A DNA stretch of 64,000 nucleotides from Acidovorax soli (GTDB lineage: Bacteria > Pseudomonadota > Gammaproteobacteria > Burkholderiales > Burkholderiaceae_C), in NCBI RefSeq assembly GCF_900107605.1, contig NZ_FNQJ01000002.1, positions 186,001-250,000 of the forward strand, written 5' to 3'. The notes under the pieces are model-generated. The model did not search any database, had not been told where the DNA came from, and was given only the letters and a program-made list of their open reading frames with translations. Numbering within the stretch: the stretch's first letter is position 1; every line of letters begins with the position of its first letter. Below are positions 17,208 through 25,700 of this stretch, piece by piece. The translations under genes and the position numbers were made by a program.

Positions 17208-17870
17208 TCAACGGAAGCGCGATTGCGGCACGGTGTGCAGGTCGCCATCCAGCGAACCCACATAGCTTGCCAGCGCCTTCAGTTCGGCGTTGGTGAACTG
17301 CTTGGCGATGCCGCCCATGATGGCGTTGCCACGGCCCACATGGGCGTTCTTTTCCACCTTGTACGACTTGAGCGCCACAAACAGATAGTCGGCATGCTGG
17401 CCCGCGATCTTGGGATAGGACGGGTCGATGGGCTTGGCGAAGTTGTCGCCGTGGCAGGACACGCAGGCGCCCTTTTTCAGCAGCTCGGCCACTTGCACGC
17501 TGGGTTCGCGGCCTGGCTTGGCGGCCACTTCGGCGCCGGTCTTGCCGTGCTGCTCATAGTAGGCCGACACATCGGCAATGTCCTGCTCGGTCAGCGAATC
17601 GGCAATGCCGCGCATGGTGGGGTGCTTGCGCTCGCCCTTCTTGTAGGCGGTGAGCGCGGCAGCAATGTACTTGCCGCTCTGGCCCGAGATCATGGGCACC
17701 TTGTGCACTTCGGGAAAGCTGGACTGGTAACCCGGAATGCCGTGGCACCCGATACACATCGCAATTTTCTGCTTGCCGGCTTCGACATCGCCTTTGGTTT
17801 CCTGGGCTTGGGCAATCGCCGTCACGGAAGCGACAGCCAGGGCGAATATCGTGGTCAACGTCTTGTTCAT
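17208..17870 (-). CDS. diheme cytochrome c4
   Basis: A 220-residue periplasmic c-type cytochrome with a signal peptide (LTTIFALAVASVTAIAQA). It has two CxxCH haem sites, CIGCH (C39, C42, H43) and CVSCH (C136, C139, H140), one per domain. Candidate axial methionines are VPMISGQ and PTMRGIA in domain 1 and AIMGGIA in domain 2. This two-domain architecture is cytochrome c4, which passes electrons from the bc1 complex to terminal oxidases. A strong terminator follows. The MoxR gene is divergent, 104 bp away. Confidence 0.92.
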   Translation of the reverse strand: MNKTLTTIFALAVASVTAIAQAQETKGDVEAGKQKIAMCIGCHGIPGYQSSFPEVHKVPMISGQSGKYIAAALTAYKKGERKHPTMRGIADSLTEQDIADVSAYYEQHGKTGAEVAAKPGREPSVQVAELLKKGACVSCHGDNFAKPIDPSYPKIAGQHADYLFVALKSYKVEKNAHVGRGNAIMGGIAKQFTNAELKALASYVGSLDGDLHTVPQSRFR

Positions 17871-17974
17871 TTTGCGCGCACAATCGTGTGAAGGTTCAGC
17901 TCGGGGCTCTGATCAGTCGGCGATTATAGCCAGCGCTTGTCAAGCCCATCCATCAACATTCCGGTGTTTCGTTC

Positions 17975-18829
17975 ATGAAATTTCAAGGCTCCCAGAACTA
18001 CGTCGCCACCCAGGACCTGATGCTCGCGGTGAACGCCGCCATCACGCTGCAGCGCCCCCTGCTCATCAAGGGCGAGCCCGGCACCGGCAAGACCATGCTG
18101 GCCGAGGAGGTGGCCCAGGCGCTCGACATGCCGCTGCTGCAGTGGCACATCAAGTCCACCACCAAGGCGCAGCAGGGCCTGTATGAATACGACGCCGTGA
18201 GCCGCCTGCGCGACAGCCAGCTCAATGATGGCGACAGCGCCGAGCGCGTGAAGAACATCCGCAACTACATCGTGCAGGGCGTGCTCTGGCAGGCCTTCAC
18301 GGCCGACCGGCCCGTGGCGCTGCTGATCGACGAGATCGACAAGGCCGACATCGAGTTTCCGAACGACCTGCTGCGCGAAATCGACCGCATGGAGTTCTAC
18401 TGCTACGAAACGCGCGAGCTCATCAAGGCCAAGCACCGCCCGCTGGTGTTCATCACCTCCAACAACGAAAAGGAGCTGCCCGACGCGTTTTTGCGCCGCT
18501 GCTTCTTCCACTTCATCAAGTTCCCCGAAGCCGACACGATGCGCCAGATCGTCAACGTGCACTTCCCCACGCTCAAGAGCGAGTTGCTCGGCGTGGCGAT
18601 GAAGACGTTCTACGACGTGCGCAATCTGCCGGGCCTGAAAAAGAAACCCTCCACCAGCGAGCTGCTCGACTGGCTCAAGCTGCTGGTGGCCGAAGACATA
18701 CCGCTGTCGGCGCTGCAAAGCGCCGACAACAAGGTGGCTGTGCCCCCGCTGGTGGGCGCGCTGCTCAAGAACGAGCAGGACGTGAGCCTGTTCGAGAAGC
18801 TGGTGTTCATGAACCAGCGAAACCGATGA
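17975..18829 (+). CDS. MoxR-type AAA+ ATPase
   Basis: A 284-residue AAA+ ATPase of the MoxR group. Walker A is GEPGTGKT (33-40), Walker B ALLIDEID (115-122), sensor 1 FITSNNEKELPDAFLRRC, and the lid occupies the C-terminus. MoxR ATPases act as chaperones that insert cofactors or activate partner complexes together with VWA-domain proteins. The expected VWA partner lies two genes downstream in the same direction. The strings STTKAQQGLYEYDAVSRLRD are typical of the subgroup paired with CoxE-like VWA proteins. Confidence 0.93.
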   Translation: MKFQGSQNYVATQDLMLAVNAAITLQRPLLIKGEPGTGKTMLAEEVAQALDMPLLQWHIKSTTKAQQGLYEYDAVSRLRDSQLNDGDSAERVKNIRNYIVQGVLWQAFTADRPVALLIDEIDKADIEFPNDLLREIDRMEFYCYETRELIKAKHRPLVFITSNNEKELPDAFLRRCFFHFIKFPEADTMRQIVNVHFPTLKSELLGVAMKTFYDVRNLPGLKKKPSTSELLDWLKLLVAEDIPLSALQSADNKVAVPPLVGALLKNEQDVSLFEKLVFMNQRNR

Positions 18830-18868
18830 GCTTCGCGCACCACAGCCACCCCCTACTCAATTTATTGC

Positions 18869-19099
18869 ATGACTGACACCAAACGACTGCTGATGGAAGG
18901 CGCATCCGACGCCGTGGGCTTTGTCGGCGGCGCGCTGGCAGGCTTCTGGCTGGGCCGGTGGCTGGGTTTCGACATCTTTGCCGCAGGCTACGGCACCGCC
19001 AGCCTGGCGGGCATCGCGCTGGTGGGCCTGGGCGGGGGCCTGGGCCTGCATGCGGCGCGGCGCTGGCGCGCCAGCCGCCGCACGAAATCGGAGCAGTGA
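18869..19099 (+). CDS. small membrane protein of unknown function
   Basis: A 76-residue protein with a short polar start (MTDTKRLLMEGASDA), two glycine/alanine-rich hydrophobic segments (FVGGALAGFWLGRWL and GTASLAGIALVGLGGGLGL) and a basic tail (AARRWRASRRTKSEQ). I do not recognise a family. It lies 39 bp after the MoxR gene and its stop is 2 bp before the next ATG, so it is probably cotranscribed. The GxxxG-like patterns suggest helix packing or oligomerisation. Confidence 0.7.
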   Translation: MTDTKRLLMEGASDAVGFVGGALAGFWLGRWLGFDIFAAGYGTASLAGIALVGLGGGLGLHAARRWRASRRTKSEQ

Positions 19100-19101
19100 C
19101 C

Positions 19102-19704
19102 ATGGCGCTGGTGGAACCCGTCATCCTGCGCGACCGTGGCGTGCGCCTGGAGCCGCTGGCACTCGTCCACGCAGCGGGCCTGGCCGCTGCGGCGGCCGAT
19201 GGCGAGCTGTGGAAGCTGCGCATCACCTCGGTGCCCGAGCCCGAGGGCACGCGCGCCTACATCGAAAGCGCGCTCGCCATGCGCGAGCAGGGCAACCGTT
19301 TTGCCTTTGCCGTGGTCGAAGACGCCACGGGCAAGGTCCTGGGCTCCACCAGCTACCACGACATCGTGCCTGCGGTGCGCCGCGTGGAGATCGGCTGGAC
19401 TTGGTACTGCCAAAGCGTGCAGCGCACCCATGTCAACACCACCTGCAAACTGCTCATGATGGGCCACGCCTTCGACACGCTGGGCTGCCATGTGGTGGGC
19501 TGGCGCACCGACAACTACAACTTTGCCTCGCAACGCGCCATCGAGCGCCTGGGCGCCAGAAAGGATGGCGTGCTGCGCGGCCACGCGCTGCGCCGCGACG
19601 GCACCATCCGCGACACGGTGATGTACAGCATGCGCGCGGGCGAGTGGCCCGAGGCCCGGGCACAGTTGCTATATCTTTTAGAGCGTCATGCGCTTACCCG
19701 GTAA
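19102..19704 (+). CDS. GNAT family N-acetyltransferase (RimJ/RimL-like)
   Basis: A 200-residue GNAT protein. It opens LRDRGVRLEPLALVHAAGL, has RVEIGWTWYCQSVQRTHVNTTCKLLMM in the core, and HVVGWRTDNYNFASQRAIERLGARKDGVLRGH near the end, the last being the motif B region of RimJ/RimL-type enzymes that acetylate protein N-termini or small amines. Its substrate is unknown. It sits between a small membrane protein and the VWA gene. The last dozen codons (LLYLLERHALTR) are formed by a reverse-oriented copy of the intergenic repeat, so the C-terminus appears repeat-derived. Confidence 0.88.
   Translation: MALVEPVILRDRGVRLEPLALVHAAGLAAAAADGELWKLRITSVPEPEGTRAYIESALAMREQGNRFAFAVVEDATGKVLGSTSYHDIVPAVRRVEIGWTWYCQSVQRTHVNTTCKLLMMGHAFDTLGCHVVGWRTDNYNFASQRAIERLGARKDGVLRGHALRRDGTIRDTVMYSMRAGEWPEARAQLLYLLERHALTR
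19666..19696 (-). repeat. AAGCGC/AGCTAT-type repeat inside the GNAT 3' end, copy j
   Basis: On the minus strand TAAGCGCATGACGCTCTA is followed by AAAGATATAGCAA, a divergent member of the intergenic repeat family. It lies wholly within the last codons of the acetyltransferase gene and ends just before its stop. Confidence 0.45.
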
Positions 19705-19722
19705 GTGCCGGAGGCCAGAATC

Positions 19723-20910
19723 ATGCTGATCGACTTCTTCTACACCCTGCGCGCTGCCAAGCTGCCGGTTTCGGTCAAGGAATACCTCACCCTGCTCGAA
19801 GCCCTGCAGGCCGGCGTGGTGGGCCCCAAGTCGGACGATGCGTGGAGCCTGGACGACTTCTACAACCTCTCGCGCCTCACGCTGGTCAAGGACGAGAAGC
19901 ACTACGACAAGTTCGACCGGGCGTTCGGCGCCTACTTCAAGGGCGTCGAAATGGTGGCCGACTTCACCAAGGAGATCCCCGCCGATTGGCTGCGCAAGAT
20001 CCTGGAGAACGAACTCACGCCCGAGCAAAAGGCCGCCATCGAAAAGATGGGCTGGGACGAACTCATGGAGACGCTCAAGAAGCGCCTCGAAGAACAGAAA
20101 GAGCGCCACGAGGGCGGCAGCAAATGGATCGGCACGGGTGGCACCTCGCCCTTTGGCCACGGCGGCTACAACCCCCAGGGCATCCGGATTGGCGGTGCTG
20201 GCAAGAACAAGAGCGCCGTGAAGGTATGGGAGCAGCGCGCCTACAAGGACTACGACGACCAGCAGGAACTGGGTACGCGCAACATCAAGGTGGCCCTGCG
20301 CCGCCTGCGCAAGTTCGCGCGCGAGGGGCATGAGCTGGAGCTGGACCTGCCCGACACCATCCGCAGCACGGCAGCCAACGCCGGATACCTGGACATCAAG
20401 ATGGTGCCCGAGCGCCATAACAACGTGAAGGTGCTGCTGCTCATGGACGTGGGCGGCACCATGGACGAACATATCCAGCGCGTGGAAGAACTGTTCAGTG
20501 CCGTGAAGACCGAGTTCAAGCACCTGGAGTTCTATTACTTCCACAACTGCGTGTACGACTTCATGTGGAAGAACAACCGCCGCAGGTTTGCCGAAAAATT
20601 CCCGACCTGGGACATCATCCGCAAGTACAACAAGGACTACAAGCTGATCTTCGTGGGCGACGCGACCATGAGCCCCTACGAGATCCTGCAGCCCGGCGGC
20701 AGCGTGGAATACAACAACGAGGAAGCCGGCGCCGAGTGGATCCAGCGCCTCACGCACGCTTTCCCCAAGTTTGCCTGGATCAACCCCGAACCCCAGGGTG
20801 TGTGGCAGTACCGCCAGAGCATCAGCATCATCCAGCAGCTCATCGGCAACCGCATGTACCCTTTGTCACTCAAGGGGCTGGAAGAAACCATGCGGCTGCT
20901 GTCAAAATAA
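19723..20910 (+). CDS. VWA domain (CoxE-like) protein, MoxR partner
   Basis: A 395-residue protein with a C-terminal von Willebrand A domain. Its first MIDAS loop is DVGGTMDEH (D242) rather than the usual DxSxS; DVGGTM is a variant I associate with this CoxE-like group. The N-terminal part (LIDFFYTLRAAKLPVSVKEYLTLLEALQAG) and the HLEFYYFHNCVYDFMW segment are typical of the group. Together with the MoxR ATPase it probably forms a metal- or cofactor-insertion or complex-remodelling unit; the client is unknown. GGAGG eight bases before the ATG decides this start over an upstream GTG. Confidence 0.9.
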   Translation: MLIDFFYTLRAAKLPVSVKEYLTLLEALQAGVVGPKSDDAWSLDDFYNLSRLTLVKDEKHYDKFDRAFGAYFKGVEMVADFTKEIPADWLRKILENELTPEQKAAIEKMGWDELMETLKKRLEEQKERHEGGSKWIGTGGTSPFGHGGYNPQGIRIGGAGKNKSAVKVWEQRAYKDYDDQQELGTRNIKVALRRLRKFAREGHELELDLPDTIRSTAANAGYLDIKMVPERHNNVKVLLLMDVGGTMDEHIQRVEELFSAVKTEFKHLEFYYFHNCVYDFMWKNNRRRFAEKFPTWDIIRKYNKDYKLIFVGDATMSPYEILQPGGSVEYNNEEAGAEWIQRLTHAFPKFAWINPEPQGVWQYRQSISIIQQLIGNRMYPLSLKGLEETMRLLSK

Positions 20911-20914
20911 GCAC

Positions 20915-22753
20915 ATGCCCATTGCGCCTCCAACGCCGGCCCGATGGCCGGCGTTGCTGTTTTTCTGCGTGGTGTGCCTGCAAGGCTGCAGTCTCCTGCC
21001 CCGGGGCGAACCAGATGCCGCCGCAGATGCTGCCGCCATTCCGGTCACTGACAGCTCCGCCTTGTCTGCCTTCACGCTCGAAGTGAACGCACCCGATGGT
21101 GTGCGCGAGACCCTGGAGCGCCATCTGGAGCTGCAGCGCCTGCTGGCCGCCGCCGACGCCAACGCGCGCGAACTGCTGGGCACGCTGGGCTACTTTGCGC
21201 CCACCATCACGGTGGTGATGACCGACACCCCGGCCAGCAGCGCCGCCTTGCACGCCGTGGCGGTAACGGTAGAGCCCGGCCCGCAGACCCGCATTGCCAG
21301 CACCCGCATCACCGTGGCCGAGCGCACCGACGAAGACACCGACAACCGCGCACGCCGGCAAGAGAGGTTGCAGCGCAACTGGTCGCTCCAGCCCGGCGAG
21401 CCCTTCACCCAGTCGGCCTGGGACAGCGCCAAGACCGACGGCCTGCGCCAGCTGCAGGTGCGGCGCTACCCCACGGCCCGCATTGCACAAAGCCGGGCCG
21501 AGGTGGATGCCGACACCCACCAGGCGGCGCTGAGCGTGACCTACGACACCGGCCCGGCCTACCGCTTCGGCCCGCTGGTGGTTGAGGGCAGCGAACGCTA
21601 CGACCCCGATGGCGCACGGCGCCTGGCCCGCCTGCCCACCGGCGCTTTCTATGACGAGGCCGCGCTGATGGACACGCAGTTGCGCCTGGCCAGCAGCGGT
21701 TATTACGACGCAGTGTTCCTCACCCTCGACACCGAAGGCACCGACCCGCAATCAGCCCCCGTGGTGGCGCAGGTGCGCGAGGCGCGGCTGCAAAAGCTGG
21801 TGTTTGGCGCCGGCCTGTCCACCGACAGCGGCCCGCGCCTTTCGATGGACCACATCCACAACCAGCTGCCCGGCGTGGGCTGGCGTGCGGTCAGCAAGCT
21901 GTCGCTGGACCGCAAGACCAAGCTGGCAGGCACCGAGTGGACCGATCTGCCCGACGAGAACGGCTGGCGCTGGTTTGCCTCGGCCCAGGGGCAGCGCGAA
22001 ACCACGGGCGACTACGAGGTCAACAGCGCGCGCCTGCGCACCGGCCGCAGCAAAAGCAGCACGCGCATCGACCGCAACTATTTTCTGCAATACGACTACG
22101 CCAACAGCCAGGGCCTGAACGCTCCGTCCTCGGCCACGGCGCTGACCCTGAACTACGGCTGGACGGGCCGCTATTTCAACAGCACCGTGGCGCCCACGCG
22201 CGGGCACGGGCTGGCGGTGGAACTGGGAGCAGGCACCACCTTCACCCCCGAGCGCGACCCGTTTGTGCGCGCGCTGCTGCGCTGGCAAGCGTTCCTGGCG
22301 GCAGGCCGCGTGCAGGCCGAAACCGGCGGCGCACGCAATGCCCGCGTTGCCCTGCGGGCCGAAGCCGGGGCCGTGCTGGCACGCCAGGCCGCGCAAATCC
22401 CGGTGACCCAGCTTTTCCTGACCGGCGGCGACACCACCGTGCGCGGCTATGGCTACCGCGCCATCGGCGCCCGCACCGAAAACAACCAGCTCTTTGGCGG
22501 CCGCTACCTGGCCCTGGCCAGCGCCGAATGGCAACGCCCCATTGTTTACAACGGCGCCCTGACCGACTGGGAGAGCGCGCTGTTCGTCGATGCCGGCGCC
22601 GTGGCCGACCGCGTGGGCGACATGGCCCCCCGCGTTGGCGTGGGCGCCGGTGTGCGCTGGCGCAGCCCAGTGGGCCCGCTGCAGGCCGACCTGGCCTATG
22701 GCGTGCAGGCAAAACAGCTGCGGCTGCATCTGCGCCTGGGGTTCAGCTTCTGA
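20915..22753 (+). CDS. tamA: TamA, outer-membrane component of the TamAB assembly module
   Basis: A 612-residue Omp85-family protein. Polypeptide-transport-associated (POTRA) repeats occupy the first half (e.g. VTYDTGPAYRFGPLVVEGSERYDPDG) and a 16-strand barrel the second (SMDHIHNQLPGVGWRAVSKLS; VRGYGYRAIGARTENNQLFGGRYLALASAEWQ; C-terminal LRLHLRLGFSF ending in F). With TamB it helps deliver proteins or lipids to the outer membrane. The signal ends in a lipobox, LQGC (C25), so the mature protein may be lipidated, unlike Escherichia coli TamA. The stop overlaps the tamB start as ATGA. Confidence 0.9.
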   Translation: MPIAPPTPARWPALLFFCVVCLQGCSLLPRGEPDAAADAAAIPVTDSSALSAFTLEVNAPDGVRETLERHLELQRLLAAADANARELLGTLGYFAPTITVVMTDTPASSAALHAVAVTVEPGPQTRIASTRITVAERTDEDTDNRARRQERLQRNWSLQPGEPFTQSAWDSAKTDGLRQLQVRRYPTARIAQSRAEVDADTHQAALSVTYDTGPAYRFGPLVVEGSERYDPDGARRLARLPTGAFYDEAALMDTQLRLASSGYYDAVFLTLDTEGTDPQSAPVVAQVREARLQKLVFGAGLSTDSGPRLSMDHIHNQLPGVGWRAVSKLSLDRKTKLAGTEWTDLPDENGWRWFASAQGQRETTGDYEVNSARLRTGRSKSSTRIDRNYFLQYDYANSQGLNAPSSATALTLNYGWTGRYFNSTVAPTRGHGLAVELGAGTTFTPERDPFVRALLRWQAFLAAGRVQAETGGARNARVALRAEAGAVLARQAAQIPVTQLFLTGGDTTVRGYGYRAIGARTENNQLFGGRYLALASAEWQRPIVYNGALTDWESALFVDAGAVADRVGDMAPRVGVGAGVRWRSPVGPLQADLAYGVQAKQLRLHLRLGFSF

Positions 22754-25700
22754 TGCGCCACAAGCCACCAGCCCGGCGCGCACCCCCGGCAGACTTTTCG
22801 GCGGGCGGTGCCACGCCCTCCACTGCGCCCGCGCGTGGCCTGCGGACGCACCAGGCACTGCGCCTCACGGGCTGGCTGCTGGTGTGCCTGTGCGCCCTGG
22901 TGCTGGCAGCCGGCACGCTGGCCTGGTGGTGGTCGGGCCGCGACAGTTCCCTGGCGACCCTGCTGGCACGCGCAGCCCTGTACCTGCCTGCCGGCCAGAC
23001 GCTGGAAAGCCGCGAGGTGAGCGGCTCGCTGCGCAGCGGTGGCCGCATTGGCTGGCTGCGCTGGAGCAGCCCCACGCTGCGCGTGGAAGTCAGCGATGCC
23101 CGTGTGGGCTGGCAGCTGGCGCCCTTGCTGCAGCGGCGCCTGGAACTGGGCGAGGTGCATGCCGCCCGCCTGGCGATCACCCCGCTGGGCCCGCCGAGCG
23201 CTGAATCCCCGACCCCGCTCGACACACTGGTGCTGCCGCTGCAGATCGGCCTGCCCTTTCGCATCGATCGCCTGCAGTGGGCTGGCACACCGGCCGTCGA
23301 AACAACAGCGCTGGTGGGCGACTACCGCTTTGACGGGCACCAGCACCATCTGTCGATCAGCGATGTAGCGCTGGCCCAGGGCCGCTACATCGCCCGCGCC
23401 ACCCTGGACGCCCAGGCCCCCATGGCGCTCGACGCCACGGTGGACGGCAATCTGCACCAAGCCGTACCCGGCAGCGGCACCAGCGTGCAGGTGCAGGCCC
23501 ACGCCACGCTCCAGGGCACGCTGTCCGGCGCGGCGGCGCAATTGCAGCTGGAGGCCCGTTTGCGCCCTGTCGCGCAGACCGCCCAGACCCCGCAGTCCGC
23601 CGAAGCCGCCACGCCCGAAGCCATGCAGGCCGACCTGCAGGCCACCCTGGCCCCGTGGGTGCCCCAGCCCGTGCAGCAAGTGCAAGCCGCGCTGCGTGCC
23701 GTCAACCTGGCCACGCTGTGGCCCCAGGCCCCCGCCACGCTGCTGCACGGCACGCTGCAGGCCGGCCCCACGGCAGCGCCGGGCTGGGCCGTGCAGGCGC
23801 AGATCCAGAATGCACTGGCAGGCCCGTGGGACCAATCACGCCTGCCGCTCACCGCCCTCGCGGCCAGCGCCACCTGGGATGGCACACGCTGGAGTGTTCC
23901 CGGCGCCACGGCCAGCGTGGGCCAGGGCACGGCCACCCTGCAGGGCCACTACACGCCCGCCACCGGCGCCATCGACGCTCAAGCCCAGCTGCGCCAACTG
24001 CCCCCCGAGGCACTGCACTCGGCACTGGCCGCCGCGCACCTGTCCGGCAGCGTGGTGGCGCAAACCCAGGGCAACGGCAGCGTGGCCTTCACGGCCGACA
24101 TCGGGGCCGGCCAGGCCCGCGCGCCGCGTGGCCCTGCGCTGCGCATCAACACCCTGCAGGCCAGGGGGCAATGGCAGGCACAGGAAGGCGGCGGCACCGT
24201 GCGGCTGGATCGCCTGCTGGTCGATGCCATGCAGGCGCGGCTGCAAGCCACCGGGTTGCAGGTGGCGCTGGGCGCCATCGCCGTGCAAGGGCAAATGCAG
24301 CTCACGGTGCCCGGCGCCAGCGCCCACGCCCAGGGGGCTCTCGCACCCCGCACCGGCGCCGGCGAGCTGCAGCTGCAGTGGACCGACGCCGACCGCACCC
24401 AGCGCTGGCTGGCCCAGTTGCCGGGCCTGGCCGCCGCGCTGCCAGGCGTTGCGCTCAAGGGCCAGGCGCAACTGGCCGGCCGCTGGACGGGCGGCTGGCA
24501 AAGCCTGGCAGAGCAACTGCAGGCCGCCCGGGAGCGCAAGGCGCCGCCGGCGGACAAGGCCCCGTTCACGCTCCAGGCCACGCTGTCGGCCCCGCAATTC
24601 GACCTGACCCTGCCGCCAGGCGACGGCACCACCGCAGTGCCCACCTCCGTGCAGGTGCAATCGCTGCAGGCGCAGCTGTCGGGCTCGCTGGTGCAGGCCA
24701 CGCTGGCACTGGACGGCCAGCTGCGCACGGGCCCGCTGCAGACCACGCTGCACACCCGCGTGGCGGGCGGGCTGGCATCCGCTGCGCTGTGGAAGGTGCA
24801 GGTGAACACGCTGCGGGTCCAGGTGCAAGACACCCAACGCCCCGGCCCCTGGACCCTGGCGCTTGCCGAGCCCCTGGCCATTTCGGCGCAGGTCGGCCCT
24901 GCCACCAGTGCACCCGGCGGGGTGGTGCTGCAGGCGGCGGCCGGTCAGGCCCGCCTCACCGGCCCGCTGCCCGGCAGCGTGGCGCTGCAATGGCAGCCCC
25001 TGCGCTACCAATCGGGGCCCGGCACGGCAATGCGCCTGCAAAGCCAGGGCCGCCTGCAGGGCCTGCCCTTTGCCTGGCTGGATGCCCTCGGGCTGGAAGG
25101 CGCGCCGGCCGTGGCCGGCCAGCCGGTGCAGCCGCTGCTGGCCCGCCTGGGCCTGGGCGGCGACATGCTGCTGGAAGGCCAGTGGAAGGTGGATGCCGGC
25201 GCCGCCCTGCGCGCCCAGGCCAGCCTGCGGCGCACCAGCGGCGACCTGCACATCCTCACGGGCGAAGCCACCCCGGTCACGGTGCTGCAAAGCAGCGGCC
25301 AGGGTACCGGCGCGGGCAGCCCCACTGCCATCACCGCCCCCCCGCCCGGCAACCGCGCTGGCGTGTACCAGGCCGAGCTGACGCTGGAGGCCGAGGACCA
25401 GGCCCTGCGCGCACGCCTGCTCTGGGCCAGCGAGCGCGCCGGCGAGATCGACGCCAGCGCCAGCACCCGCCTCACCCTGGGCGAGTCACTGGCGGATGCC
25501 ACCTGGGCGCCCGACGCACCGCTGGCCGCCAGCGTGCGCGCCCGACTGCCCGACGTGGGCGTGTGGTCGGCCCTGGCCCCGCCAGGCTGGCGCGTGCGCG
25601 GCACCCTGGATGCCAACGCCACCCTGTCGGGCACGCGCAACGCCCCCCACTGGGCTGGCACGCTGGGCGCCGATGGCCTGGCCGTGCGCTCCGTCGTCGA

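Noticed and set aside
21937-22752. N-terminal extension of TamB into the tamA coding region
   Set aside because: The extension overlaps the TamA barrel in another frame, shows Arg/Ala/His-rich shadow composition, and the ATGA overlap gives a natural start with a membrane anchor.
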